The notes: a model not told the origin generated them from the sequence alone. 64,000 bases of DNA from Periplaneta americana (GCF_040183065.1 NC_091122.1:160492955-160556954), one strand, 5' to 3'; positions 1 through 11,548 are shown, numbered from the stretch's first letter. Numbers and translations are program-made.

Positions 1-261
1 AAATATTTTTTTCTCTCGAAAAGGAAGCAAAAAGAAGCAAAATTGTATTAAACTTTTTTGTTTGAAATATTTCAAAGAATAACCCCTCGAAATTAATAAC
101 ATTACTTACGATTCATTCTGTATACACGGTGATTCCAAAAGGAGTATACAACTTTGTAAGCTTATTTAGAAAACATACGAAACTGGTTGCAATGCCATCT
201 GATAGCAAAACTCATCAAGTTTTCACTGACATAGCTTTGTAGTACCTAGTTCTGTCACCAC

Positions 262-1269
262 TTGCTCTAACATAGTTAATCCCTTATTCATCTGTCGTAA
301 AAAATCTTGGCTTCTTTTTTGATAATAATCTAAGTTGGAATTTTCAAGTTAAAGAAACGATAAAAAAAATCTGTTCCTCCATTCACTCTTTGAGTCGCTT
401 GAGAAACTTCTTGCCCCAGCAACTAAAACTTACCCTAGTACAAACCCTAGTAATGCCGCACTTCGATTATTGTGACGTTTTGTTAAGTGATCTAAGTTCT
501 GAACTGTCAGTCAAGTTACAGCGAGCTCAGAATATGTGCGTCAGATACGTGTGCAACATCCGACGATATGACCACATATCACCGTACTTCGCAATCTTTC
601 GTGGCTCCGACTTAAAGAACGCAGAACTTTACATTCTTTGTCTTTACTCTTTCGAATTCTGCACACCTTAACACCAAATTACCTTTCGTCTCGTTTCTCT
701 TATCTATACTCTAACCACGACGTAAATACCAGATCACTTATATGTGGCACGCTAAGTATACCTCTTCATAGAACATCTTGTTATTCATCATCTTTTACAG
801 TATCCACCTCGCGTCAATGGAATTCCTTGTCACAAAGTATTAGGGGCTGCAAGACAATAAACACCTTTAAGAACAGCTTAAAAGATAACCTTATTAGCAT
901 TTCACTCCAATCATATTGATTTAAACTATCACTGACTACATTGTTACTTCTTTCTTTTAGACATCATCCTGATTGTGCTGTACTTTCAAAATTGTCTCAT
1001 AATAATCTCTTTCTATTATCTAATATTATTTGAAATATATTAACATTCTATGTATTTTAGCTTAATTCTGCTATACAGTTTATTTCAGTGTTTAATTAAT
1101 AGTTCATAGTATTTTGTTGTTTAATTCGTAAATAACTCTTGTATACATGTAACTCTAATCTAAATCAAATTGTTGAATTCTTTGTAAGTTTATGCATATG
1201 TATATACTCTTTTTGCTGGTTGAGTGGAAGAGAAGGCCTTACGGCCTTAACCCTGCCAGCTAAAATAAA

Positions 1270-1318
<49 letters not shown>

Positions 1319-1333
1319 CATCATTATTATTTC
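262..1333 (+). mobile_element. 5'-truncated non-LTR retrotransposon (Jockey/CR1-like), 3' end with (ATT)n tail
   Basis: Reverse-transcriptase C-terminal sequence runs from about 297 in broken frames: VKNLGFFFDNNLSW, then LRNFLPQQLKLTLVQTLVM and FDYCDVLLSDL, then a frameshift, then TPNYLSSRFSYL and SRQWNSLSQSIRGCKT near 900. The 3' UTR carries GTTGAGTGGAAGAGAAGGCC and ends in an (ATT)n tail at 1,271-1,333. The same 3' UTR recurs at 11,761-11,820 and, reversed, at 12,768-12,830, so this is a multi-copy family. It is a dead copy. It interrupts the surrounding mariner-type element and so is younger than it. The 5' boundary is approximate. Confidence 0.85.
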
Positions 1334-1335
1334 AA

Positions 1336-2085
1336 AATGGCTGATTTTACAGGTACAGAGCGAGCTCACTGTGTGTTTTGTTTGAAGAAACGAAATCTGC
1401 GACAGTGGTTCAGCGTAGATTTCGTACCCACTATGGCAAGGATCCTCCTACCAGGTCAACAATTTATTCTTGACACCGTACTTTTGTTGAAACTGGCTGT
1501 TCTATTACCCATGCCAAATCTCCCGGACGTTCACGTGTGGCTGATGCTGTGGTCGAACAAGTGAGGGAAAGCTTTGTTCGAAGTCCTAGACAATCAACGC
1601 GGCGTGCTTCTCATGAGACTGGGATTCCACAACCAACCGTTTGGCGCATTTTAAGGAGACGTTTGCACTTAAAACCATATCGATTTACGATGGTGCAACA
1701 CATTACTGATGAAGATAAGAGGGATCGACGGGATTTCTGTGTATAAATACTTCATAGAATTGAAGAAGATGAAACGTTATTGAACCACGTGATCTTTAGC
1801 GACGAGTTGATATTCCACGTCACTAATAAAGTAAATAACCGACATCATGGCCACCTCGGTCCCCCGACTTGACACCTCTTGATTTCTTCTTATGGAGGTT
1901 CCTTAAAGATTAAGTGTACGTTCCACCCTTGCCTGCCAATCTCGCTGAGCCCAGAAACCGAATCACCGCCGCACTTGAGTTAGTGACGCCGGATATGCTG
2001 CAGCGAGTTTGGCAAGAAATTGAGTTCATGTGGGATGTCTGCCGTATGACCAACGGAAGTCACATGGAACCACACTGAGTGACAA
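1336..2085 (+). pseudogene. Tc1/mariner-type transposase with DUF4817 N-terminus, frameshifted and deleted
   Basis: The sequence starts MADFTGTERA at about 1,336. A frame change follows, then RRFRTHYGKDPPTR and a helix-turn-helix region at 1,560-1,745 with STRRASHETGIPQPTVW and LRRRLHLKPYRF. The catalytic domain begins LLNHVIFSDELIFHVTNKVN (about 1,780-1,830), the first Asp of a DDE/D triad in this family. An internal deletion then jumps to SPDLTPLDFFLW (about 1,863-1,898), the region of the third acidic residue. The second catalytic Asp and its surroundings are missing, so it cannot be active. Related copies lie at 12.2-13.6 and 14.4-15.8 kb. Confidence 0.75.
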
Positions 2086-2428
2086 CTTGGTGAGTTTTGC
2101 TATTACATGGCATTAAAACCAAATCTGTATGTTTTCTAAATAAATTTCTATAAGCTTACAAAGTTGTATAGTCTTTTTGGAATCACCGTGTACAGTATAT
2201 CCAGGTGTGTAACACTAACATAGAAAATTGGATTGGTATACTATATTTAAGGGGGAAAAGAGTAATTAATGCGAGAACTGTAGAGGAATAATATTGGGTG
2301 AACTCAGGATGCATGAAACAAGTTCCAGGTTGAAATATTTGCCGGGGTTTTCCATAAACTCTTTAAGAGCAAATTTAACTTTCGGCGCTGGATACTGGAT
2401 TCATTTCGCTGGCATTATCACTTTCATA

Positions 2429-2667
2429 TGAGGGGATCAGAAGCAAAGGGTTATAAGTGAACTTAAGTTATTTGTGAGAAAATGTAGTTGAAAGTACTTC
2501 ATATTTCGTAAATTCCGTGAAATTTTTTATTTCGCTTTTATTGTGTGGTGTGGTTAAAAGATGTGTCCCTTTGCCACTAAAATTTTAAATGTTTTAACTT
2601 GCCCTGGTTGCATCTAACCCATGTTCTTAGAAATGTCACTTGTACCCCTTTGCTTCTGACCCCCTCA
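2429..2667. mobile_element. MITE with TA target duplication, inside a SINE
   Basis: Inverted ends are TGAGGGGATCAGAAGCAAAG on the left and, reading in from the right, TGAGGGGGTCAGAAGCAAAG. TA flanks both ends. It is 239 bp with no coding capacity. Tc1/mariner-type mobilisation is inferred from the TA alone. Confidence 0.7.
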
Positions 2668-2689
2668 TATCATCCATAGTACACTAGAT

Positions 2690-2842
2690 CAGTAGTGTCA
2701 GAGTTGTAAGCTCCGAAACCGGTTGTGGTGCTAGAGACGTCCAGTCGGAGCGTGAACTTGCTTATGTCTGTGGAAGCACCGGAGCTCGCAACGAGTTATA
2801 GTGGAGCGCTCCGCTCCGTTTAGGCTGTGTCTGACAACGCTG
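2690..2842. mobile_element. hAT-type MITE with perfect 8-bp target duplication
   Basis: A 153-bp element flanked by identical CACTAGAT (2,682-2,689 and 2,843-2,850). The ends begin CAG and are imperfect inverted repeats (CAGTAGTGTCAGAG against CAGCGTTGTCAGAC). An 8-bp duplication with CAG ends fits the hAT superfamily. Confidence 0.75.
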
Positions 2843-3027
2843 CACTAGATAACCACAGCAGTTGATAAATCGTCGTAAAATAACCCACTAAAAATACAGG
2901 ATGCAGGATTAATTGCCTGTTTCTCCAACCCTCGCATATTCATTCGGTTACTATTGATTTGCTGAAGTTGTGAATTTTGTAAATCTTCGTCGTGTTTCTC
3001 GAACATCGCAGCCTCTAATTTTTTTAT

Positions 3028-3262
3028 TTTGATTATTTAACGGCGCTGTATCAACTACTGGACTATTTAGCGTCGACGGAATTGGTGATAGCGAGATGAT
3101 ATTTGGCAAGATGAGACCGAGGATTCGCTATAGATTACCTGACATTCGCCTTCCGGTTGGAAAAACCTCGGAAAAATCCAACTGGGTAATCAGCCCAATC
3201 CCTGAGAATCGAACCCACGCCCGAGCGCAACTCTCTAACTTAGCTTATCAACCCGTTAATTA
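3028..3262 (-). mobile_element. SINE 'A' family copy (tRNA-headed), minus strand
   Basis: Read on the minus strand it runs from a degraded tRNA-like head (box B-like sequence opposite 'gaatcgaaccc') through 'ttacctgg'/'ggattcgcc' body sequence to the 3' end (reverse of 'atttaacggcgctgtatc'). The body matches the copies at 6,732, 22,537, 43,318 and 48,941. Confidence 0.8.
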
Positions 3263-3344
3263 TTCATTTGTTGATCAAGTTTTACAAATATCCGCTGGAT
3301 GCAACAATAGCCTCATTGACATTGTTATGCATAATATTTTCAGA

Positions 3345-3470
3345 ATCTTCATGGTTATCGGAAGAAAAATGAAGAAGGTAAACTTGCGAATTCGAAACGA
3401 GGCAGTAGAACAAGTGGACATCTTCAAATACTTGGGGTGTAGAAACATGAAGAAGTCAAAAGAAGACTAC
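3345..3470 (+). pseudogene. Non-LTR reverse-transcriptase fragment
   Basis: A short reading frame gives MVIGRKMKKVNLRI, then VEQVDIFKYLGC. The 'KFKYLG' turn after a basic stretch is typical of the segment just C-terminal to the YADD box of LINE reverse transcriptases. Only about 40 residues remain. Confidence 0.5.
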
Positions 3471-3499
3471 AATGAACACTGTGTCTTAAGTCAATTTTT

Positions 3500-5375
3500 G
3501 TGAAAATGAGATTTTTATATATTCTGAAAGCGGAAACAATTCTCTACAATCTGGTAAAACGGTTAAAGTCAAGTAAGACTCCTGACTGGATCTATAGAGC
3601 GTTACCAAAAAATGTCCTAAGTTTGTACTTTTTGAATCGAGCACACACAGAATAAAGAACTTAAGTATATTTAATACTTTATTCCTTACAAACCATCACA
3701 TGTTTACTTTCCATGCTTCCCTATTAAAAAGGTCTAACTTGTATTTTAGCTATTTTATCACATACTGATGGCCTTTCCTTTTAAAACTTAAAGCACCAGG
3801 TAAACAGTCCTATAATTTGTTTAAGATCTATTTTGCATTCCTAATAATTTACATTTCTCATTTATGTCGTTATGAAAAAGGTCTTATGTTTAAATAGTCT
3901 CTTCTACTCAGTTTCAATTCTAGTCTTAAAAGGGCTTAAGTGCGGCTATTTTTGGAAATAATCAAGAAAATTGTTAAATGAGCAACATAACCTATTTTAG
4001 AAGAAATATAAACAAATAATACCCAGGAAAAACCTCTTAAATAAAAAAAACTCTATAATTGACACCAATTTCAATCTTTCTACTGCTCTCCTGAAAAGTA
4101 TAAAATTTTTACTTAACTTTTTCCTCCCGGCCACAGTAAAATTTACGAATTCCCGGATGAAAATACTCGTAGATAATGAATACGAACAAAATCCGTCTAA
4201 TAGTTTAACAGAAATCGTTTGGCAGAATCATACACAGACAGATAGAAAGACAGAGACAGATAGACGATAAGCCCAGAACCAGTTTTCCTGCATAACGAAT
4301 GCTGAAAATTTGTATTGCTATGAAACTGTTGAACTGGAAATTCTGTAGCACCAGAACGTTTCCTCTTTAGGCTGTATTTTGCATGACAAATTATAGACGT
4401 TATAAGTAGGATTCACCATTAGATCTATCAGCTTTGCAGCCTAAGAGAGTTCTAGATGATGAACAGATTTCGAGGTATTGGACATCAACCAGTTGATTCA
4501 AATGTGCAGTAATAGATTAAACTCACTGTTTTGTGCGCATGGATTCACGGATCTAGTGCATTCCTATAGCATCTTTTATGTCAGCTACAGTCTTCCTTCT
4601 GTGTCAGTACGTACGTGTTCGAATGCAGCTCAGCGGGCGGTTATTTCTGTGGCTTTCAGTACGGAGTTCCATAAATTGTGTCGTAGCTAAAAGTGGAAAA
4701 ATCTTCAGATATTCAAAACGCGGTAAGTTTTATTAAGTTGTTCTTCTTCAGAGGTAAAATCCTTACTTTCACGTCAAGCTTGGACAAGTGATTAACAAAA
4801 CAAAAAAGAAGTAGGGCCGTAATTACTTTCCATTAGTCGTTATTGTCCTACATAACCTTCAAAGCTTATTAGTAATGAAGTGGTTTGTTTGTTTATTTTC
4901 AATGCCATTCCGGACGATAAATAATGAAATTATTTTACTTTTCTCCACTGATCTCTAATTATATCCATTTACAATTTGTGTAACCAATATTCATAGATCA
5001 CCGTGTATTGTTACAGGTAGGAAACTTTGTACTGAAATGTTCACACTCTTTTCTTTCGTCGGAAATCATAATCTTTGTCGTGCGTGGTGCTATCAGGAGT
5101 TGATATCGGAGTAATAGTGGGCTAAACTAACGCCGACGGAGTTCCCTTCGTACTCCTCTTAAATACACCTTGCATATACGAATCTATCACAAGTTACGCT
5201 TGGTTACTTTAAACTTTTGTTATACCTTACATGTACGATCAACTGCATCTTCACAAAAAATTTCCTATAAATTCAACGATTTTCACTTCTGAAATCATCG
5301 GAACTACATCAGCGGTAGTTTCACCTAATAGCGGTTATAACTTAAATGTTGTCTTCATTCGCCTCTTTTCTTGTA
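3500..5375. other. No gene recognised; contains a short dispersed repeat near 4.15-4.32 kb
   Basis: No reading frame here has family motifs or splice structure I can support. Around 4,150-4,320 a stretch ('gaacaaaatccg' ... 'ataagcccaga') resembles sequence at 7,500-7,640 and 46,010-46,090, so it is an unclassified interspersed repeat. Confidence 0.4.
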
Positions 5376-6487
5376 CAGGGACATCATTTTATTTTTACTA
5401 ACATTTTTAATATTAACCTGGCTATATCCTTGGATTAAGGTCTACAACCGGAAACACCGCTTGCTCCCCCTTCCAAGACTGGAGTTCGATGATACTGGCG
5501 TAAAATACAAATCACTCTACTAGGTATAGGAGGGAAGAAAAGTAGTTCATCCATTTACGTAAACTAGGAAGTATCGCGATTTTGAGTTTGATAATTTTCA
5601 TTAGGTTTTTGTTTAATCAAAATACAGTACTGTATTAACACTTAGTGTTTTTACTCACGAATAGAGCTATCCATTCGGACGTATTCATTATGCGGTGTAT
5701 ATTGTACTGTTACAGCACATTAGCGTACAATATAGAGAATGAAGTTAAATTGAAAACTAATCATAATATGGATAGTTAAACACATTTTTGAAAATGGTGG
5801 CCGTTAATTTCGATACAGGCTTCAGTTCTAATGTGCATATTATCGCACTATAGACTATTGTACCTAATTCCAATTACCAGTTTCGTCCTTCGTACTAGTA
5901 ACTCATGTTGAAATAATTCTGTACCTACTCTATAAAAGAGTACCTTACGTACTGTAAATTCAATCTTCACTTCTGCCCGATCCGAAAAGACAAAATTACT
6001 CAGACATCCTATCTACTGTCCGTCCAACTGGTTTTGTCGCAGGGTCGTAGAAAGGAGGGGGAATCACGTGACAGTTAATTACTTAACGAGGCCCTTTTAT
6101 TTAAGTTATTTTAAACAGTTGTATAATATTACGTAGACGTCCAATTCCTAACAGAAATTAATGTTTTCAGAAAAGAGCTAAGACAGCCCAGCTACTAGAC
6201 TTTACAGAGGGGCGAACAGAAGCAGGTGGGGGAAACCGGAATGCGACGTAGGCAAACGGACGACAGTACCTGTGCAAAAATATGATTCAATATTGAAAAC
6301 TCTTTCGTCACTGGAAAACGCGAACATATTTCTGGAACGTACTATACTCAGTAACGCAGTACTGCACACGGGTCCTCTGTTCTGTGTGGAGAACCATTGG
6401 AAGTTTACTAGTAGAGGGGTGGGAGTGAAGTTCATTAAAAAAATCAGATACAATAAAAATTGAAGTAAAAATAAAATGATGTCCCTG
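5376..6487. mobile_element. Non-autonomous 1.1-kb TIR element, TA target site (copy 1)
   Basis: The ends are perfect inverted repeats of at least 24 bp opening CAGGGACATCATTTTATTTT, flanked by TA at 5,374-5,375 and 6,488-6,489. No transposase is visible inside. A near full-length partner lies at 49,450-50,565, with the same internal order and a length differing by only a few bases. TA duplication suggests Tc1/mariner-type mobilisation (inference). Confidence 0.85.
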
Positions 6488-6623
6488 TATAATGGGGCAT
6501 TTTACCTGAAGGAAATCTGCACAGCTTTACTTCCTTAAGCGATTTAAGGTGCAAAAGTTATTCCGCCGCCTAAAAATCAATTGAAAAAAATCAGTGTTTT
6601 CAACTATTTTGGATTTACTTATA

Positions 6624-6624
6624 A

Positions 6625-6685
<61 letters not shown>

Positions 6686-6716
6686 TTAATAATAATAATA
6701 ATAATATGATATGATA
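6624..6716. repeat. (AAT)n microsatellite
   Basis: A long AAT/ATA trinucleotide run lies immediately upstream of a SINE and decays into 'atgatatgat' at its right side. Confidence 0.9.
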
Positions 6717-6731
6717 TATGATATGATGTAA

Positions 6732-6968
6732 TACCGGCGTGGCTCAGTCGGTTAAGACGCTTGCCTGCCGGTCTGAAGTTACGCTCGGGCGCGGGTTCAA
6801 TCCCCGCTTGAGCTGATTACCTGGTTGAGTTTTTTCCGTTGTTTTCCCCAACCGTAAAGTGTATGCCAGGTAATCTATGGCGAATTCTCGGCCTCATCTC
6901 GCTATCACCAATCTCATCGACGCTAAATAACCTAGTAGTTGATACAGCGTCGTTAAATAACCAACTAA
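6732..6968 (+). mobile_element. SINE 'A' family, full-length copy with tRNA-like head
   Basis: The head has a pol III box A-like sequence (TGGCTCAGTCGG, about 6,740) and a box B-like sequence (GGTTCAATCCC, about 6,796). The body 'gattacctggttgag' ... 'ggcctcatctcgctatcacc' follows. It ends 'agcgtcgttaaataacc' and runs directly into an (AATAT)n tail. This is the reference copy for the family here. It is a SINE head and not a functional tRNA gene. Confidence 0.88.
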
Positions 6969-6969
6969 A

Positions 6970-7028
6970 ATATATAATATAATATAATATAATATAATAT
7001 AATATAATATAATATAATATAATATAAT
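6970..7028. repeat. (AATAT)n tail of the SINE A copy
   Basis: A pentanucleotide array directly abuts the SINE 3' end, as expected for a simple-repeat retroposon tail. Confidence 0.9.
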
Positions 7029-7029
7029 T

Positions 7030-7246
7030 CATTTGACGATGTGTCAGAGGAAGAGCAATTGTTTGTATGCATCTGAAGTCTCATTAGAGGAATGTGTAGC
7101 TAATCCGCGATGTATGCAATGGAGGAGGAAAGGAACTGGTTACCCTACCCCATTATCCCCTAGCCTAGTTGCTTCATGAGTGATGCCTTATTGGTGTTAT
7201 TTATGATGTTCAAACCTGTCTTCAGACAATTGACTAAACAACAACA

Positions 7247-7310
<64 letters not shown>
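7030..7310 (+). repeat. Unclassified retroposon-like repeat with (AAT)n tail
   Basis: It opens 'gatgtgtcagaggaagagca', contains 'tgaagtctcattagagg' and 'agttgcttcatgagtgatgcc', and ends in AAT repeats. Related sequence occurs reversed at about 24,640-24,895 and 46,768-46,860 and, at its 3' part, at 40,434-40,530. The simple-repeat tail suggests retroposition. Confidence 0.65.
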
Positions 7311-8001
7311 TTTCTCCGAGAAATAGGGAGCTAAGGACATACTATCCAGATTATTTAATTATCTACCTCTTCGTATTATGGAGTGGGAGAAAAGAAAGTA
7401 ATAAAGAAGCGTTTAAGCCGATTTCAACTTAATCGCCATTTTATATTTTTGGTTTCACATAAACAACAATAACTTCTGTATTAAAATTATTATATTTCAT
7501 ACGCGTTGTTCATGTACAAATTGGCTCGTAGATACTGAATATGAACAAAATCAGAACAATAGTATGAGAAATTCCTATCAAAAGACGGCAGACAACAAGC
7601 CCAGATCACTTTTCCGGTACCTAACAGTGGTGCTCGAATTCTGATGTCTCTTGGCGAGAAACCGAGAGTTGACTCAATTACGACTGGATAAAAAATGTGG
7701 TTATTGCATTATCACACGAAATTTTCGAGTGGGTTTGTTTATCAAGTAGAAAATATCGATTTGCATAAGATTCCTGTTACTTAGTATCATTCTGTGGAAG
7801 CTTTTAAGAGTTTGTGGCCGTGAATATGTTGCAATGCAGCATGTAGGCTATCTCTCTTCCTCTGCGGTTACTGTGAACTTCACAAAACAGATTTCATCCC
7901 ATATTAGTACGTAAATGTAACCATATATTATTTTCATTCAATACTTACGTAACTCTGTTTTCTATGACTTGGTAATGTATTCTCTCTGACAAGGATTGCA
8001 T
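7311..8001. other. No gene recognised
   Basis: AT-rich sequence. The part at about 7,500-7,640 belongs to the dispersed repeat also seen near 4.2 and 46.0 kb. Confidence 0.4.
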
Positions 8002-8012
8002 ACATGCTTGTA

Positions 8013-8506
8013 CTTACTGCCTCCCTAAAGGTCTTTTTCCCTCCGGCCTCCCAACTAACACTCTATACGCATTTCTGGATTCGCCCATACGTGCTACATG
8101 CCCTGTCCATCTCAAACGTCTGGATTTAATGTTCCTAATTATGCCAGGTGAAGAATACAATGCGTGCAGTTCTGTGCTGTGTAACTTTCTCCATTCTCCT
8201 GTAACTTCATCCCTCTTAGCCCCAAATATTTTCCTAAGCACCTTATTCTCAAACACCCTTAACCTCTGTTCCTCTGTCAAAGTGAGGGTCCAAGTTTCAC
8301 AGCCATAAAGAACAACCGGTAATATAACTGTTTTATAAATCCTAACTTTCAGATTTTTTGACAGCAGACTGGATGATAAAAGCTTCTCAACCGAATAATA
8401 ACAGGCATTTCCCATATTTATTCTGTGTTTAATTTCCTCCCGAGTATCATGGTCGTGCCAGAGAATCAGTCCCATTCCGAGGCTTATTTGAAGGATTCGT
8501 AACAAG
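8013..8506 (-). mobile_element. Non-LTR retrotransposon 3' fragment (TAAG-tailed family), 11-bp target duplication
   Basis: Minus-strand reverse-transcriptase C-terminus: HRINMGNACYYSVEKLL, VVLYGCETWTLTLTEEQRLR and SRRLRWTGHVARMGESR. It is flanked by identical ACATGCTTGTA (8,002-8,012 and 8,507-8,517). An internal deletion removes the last part of the coding region ('GRPEGKRPLGR' jumps to the AGTA tail). About 60 bp at the 5' edge, inside the target duplications, do not match other copies and look like filler DNA added at insertion. Confidence 0.85.
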
Positions 8507-8517
8507 ACATGCTTGTA

Positions 8518-9090
8518 GAGACTTTAACTGGAATTCAATTTTTTAAAAGTACGTCTGAAAATATTTGCTAACAATTTTTACTTATTTGTAAACATGTTTG
8601 GTTTCCGCTTTGTTATTAATAAGGATATAACGCTATGATATATAGGCATCTGAAGAGCCTTGCTGTTGAGAGTTACAACATCCTGTATGTTTGACAGTCC
8701 AAGCCACTTGTTTGTTACGCAAGTACACAAGAATTAGTCGGAACTGTGACATCAGCTAAATATTCGAACAACCTGCCACACTTGACCCCAAGGACGGCAA
8801 AGATTTCTGATCCTGGAAAGTTTGTTTACAAGACGTTCTGCATCACGTGGCAAACAACTTACTGGGCTGCGCCATAACAGCCATGTACAGTTGGTAACGT
8901 GATTTACTTCTTTATGCCTAGTTGTAATAAAAGTCGTCATCTACCCTATAGTTTATGTTCAACTGTACCTTACTAAATAACTCGAGGTTCTACATATTCA
9001 TTCATTCATTCAATAATAAATTTCTAAATTATAGACATCAGCTTAAAGAATTTTGAGTGACCACAAGGGTCCTGAATACAATAAACATGT
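8518..9090. other. No gene recognised
   Basis: No supported coding or repeat signal beyond a short 'attcattcattc' run near 9,000. Confidence 0.35.
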
Positions 9091-10310
9091 ACAATAATGT
9101 TTATTGTTTATTGTTAATAAAATAACATTGACAGAAATACAATCTTAGTTCTTCCCTGAAGGAGTAAAAAACTCGTGCTCAGGGAGATATCTAACACAAA
9201 GATAAACACAAAGATAATTTTTTGACACAAACTGGGTCAAGAAAAAAAAATTACAGGATTAAATTAAATTTAAAAATACAATTTCAATTTTAACAATTTA
9301 AGTCATACAAATACATATACATATTAAATCAATATATATTCTTTAAAAATTAAATTCCTAACGCTATTTTTGAAATTCCTGATACTAAAATTTTGCAAAT
9401 CTGGATATTTATGAATTATTTTATTGCATAACCTTGGACCAAAGTAGGTACCATGGCTCAGAGCTGTGCTTGTGAAACACTTTGGTTCCTCTAGTCGTAT
9501 AAAATCGGATCTTTTAGTTCCATATTTATGATGATACAATTTGAATTTATTACGGTTTTTATGTATGAAGATTAATAAGGCAATATAATAAATCTGTTTA
9601 ATTTTCAAAACATCAAAATCAGTAAACAAAAGCTCGGATGAGTAATCAATTGGTTTATTAAGGCATATTTTAATGATTCTTTTCTGAATAAGTATTAGTG
9701 GAGTGAGATTAGAATTACAAGCATTTCCCCACCCTAAAATTCCATACTGGAGAATGGATTGAAATAAAGCTAAATAAATGAGACGTAAAATATTAACTGG
9801 TAAATATGACCGAAGTATAACAAAGATATAAATTGTTTTACGTAATCTATTGCATAAATATGTAATATATTTGTTCCATCGTAAGTGTTGGTCGATCGTA
9901 ATGCCTAAATACTTAACTTCTGAGGATTCGGTTAATATGGGACAATCACAATTTTGAGAAGAACAATCTGAATGATGAATTTTGTGCCTAAAGGAAGATT
10001 GAGGAGATTGAAGACCACTGGACCTTAGTGAAAATGGAACAACAGTTGTTTTGGATGTGTTTAAGGAAAGAGCGTTTGAATCAAACCACTCTTTAATTAC
10101 ATGTAATCCATTATTCGCATTAATATAAGTGCCTTCCCAAGATTGTTCACCAAAAAGAATTACGGTTTTATCCGCATATGAATATATAACCCCATTATAT
10201 TTGCGTAAATCTGTTAATAACAAATCATTTATATAAATCAAGAATAAAATTGGACCAAGAACTGTGATGTGATACATTAAAGAAAAAAGAAAGTTAATTG
10301 TTGAAGGCAA
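9090..10310 (-). mobile_element. Jockey/CR1-like LINE, reverse-transcriptase C-terminal half plus 3' UTR
   Basis: A 328-residue minus-strand frame runs VLGPILFLIYINDLL (the conserved segment before the catalytic turn), then SYADKTVILF, where the usual YADD reads YADK, so a catalytic Asp is lost. It continues EVKYLGITIDQHLRWN and LQYGILGWGN. The frame stops at 9,324 and AT-rich 3' UTR sequence follows. The 5' end is abrupt at 10,310, next to an unrelated R2-like piece. The order of motifs is that of a LINE polymerase thumb region. Inactive. Confidence 0.85.
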
Positions 10311-10321
10311 ATATAAGTTGA

Positions 10322-10985
10322 TTAATTGAAATAGAGATGATGATGTAATATTTGAAGAGAATCCTTGATAATATTTATAAGAATAGACATTACATAATCA
10401 AAAGGAATGTGAAATTCCTTAAGATAATTCCACGTGAATTTTGTGATTGAACCTCTACTGCCAAACAGCAAACCAATGACGGACCATTGTTTAAGAGGGA
10501 CGTTATACTTTTGAGAAAGATACGGCAGACAAGGTTCATATGTGGACTTCTTCTCAATATCAACCTCGGTGGCCTGATTTAGGTTTCTTTCGAAACGGAT
10601 AGTAGGGTCAAGAACAAGAGCCCGTTTTAAGCGTCCGTTGATAGCAATAATGTCTGCCCATCTAAAAGAACCATCTGATGATACACAATGTACTTCCTCA
10701 TGAATCTCCCAATTTAAAGTTTTTAACGATATTGCCAAAGCATGTCGTACACGATGATGTCTAGCATTGATCAGCAGCTCGCCTTTGGGGCATTGTCCAA
10801 GCACGTGTCCAAGTGTTTCAAGCTCGCTACAGTCTGGATGACGGCAGCGGGTTGTGCTTAGAGTTCTGCCCGGTATTGCGAGAACCGCCAAAATATTGCT
10901 TGACATTTTTAAAGCATTGGTCCATTCTGAGGAAGATAGGCCCTTTCGATTGCTTACCCATGAGTTAGCCTTGGGGAGATCACTA
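10322..10985 (-). pseudogene. R2-like retrotransposon C-terminus (CCHC knuckle and restriction-like endonuclease region)
   Basis: The minus-strand frame begins upstream of its first Met: SPKANSWVSNRKGLSSSEW is in frame from about 10,980. It then shows CRHPDCSELETLGHVLGQC, a C-x4-C-x8-H-x4-C knuckle. A region with RALVLDPTIRFE resembles the PD-containing core of the restriction-like endonuclease at the C-terminus of R2-type elements. I see no polymerase domain upstream on this strand, so this is a 5'-truncated fragment. The assignment rests on the knuckle plus the endonuclease-like motif. Confidence 0.65.
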
Positions 10986-11064
10986 TAAATTAATTAATTA
11001 ATTCATTCATTGTTTTCTGCCCAACGACAGGTATTTTATTCTTCTCCAATTACTATGTTAGAAT

Positions 11065-11548
11065 AGTGACTTGACAAACTTGACAACTGACCTTTCGAAC
11101 AAGCTGCAGCGTGTGCACAATATGTGTGTCAGATTCATCAGTAATGCTCACAAATTTGACCACATTACACCCTCGTTCAAATCTTTATCCTGGCTGCAAA
11201 TTAGTAACCGTAGAACACTTCATTCGCTCTCTCTTCTGTTTCGAGTTCTCCACACGTCTACTCCAAATTATCTTCGTTCCCGGTTTAACTACTTATCCTG
11301 CAATCACAATCTAAACACCAGGTCACAGGAGAGCCAAATCCTAGCAATTCCTGCCCATAGAACATCCCACTATTCATCCTCTTTTACTGTCTCAGTCCCC
11401 CGTGAATGGAATTCTCTATCTCAGAAGATTAGGGGCTGCCAGACAATGACCACTTTCAAGAAAAGTCTAAACGATTTCTTACGGGCGCAGTCAAATTGAA
11501 GTTATAATTGTGATCGAGTTGAATAATTTAATTTAATTTAGGTATGAC

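Larger units (their letters stand above)
125..2190 (+). mobile_element. Tc1/mariner-type element (DUF4817 transposase family), decayed, TA target site
   Basis: The ends are inverted repeats opening CACGGTGATTCCAAAA, flanked on both sides by TA (123-124 and 2,191-2,192). The inverted similarity continues inward for about 110 bp, through the sequence around 'aaaacatac' and 'gcaaaactca'. The inside holds a decayed transposase (1,336-2,085) and a LINE 3' end (about 262-1,333) that landed between the left repeat and the transposase. The TA duplication and terminal repeats are seen directly; family assignment comes from the transposase motifs. Confidence 0.8.
2316..2890 (+). mobile_element. SINE 'B' family copy, split by two later MITE insertions
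   Basis: Body sequence ('ccggggttttcc', 'aactttcggcgctgg', 'ggcattatcac') and the 3' end ('gttgatacagcgtcgt'-like, then 'aaaataaccca') match the fuller copy at 13,864-14,114. The tRNA head is missing. The copy is interrupted at 2,429-2,667 and again at 2,690-2,842; removing both inserts restores SINE continuity. Confidence 0.75.
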
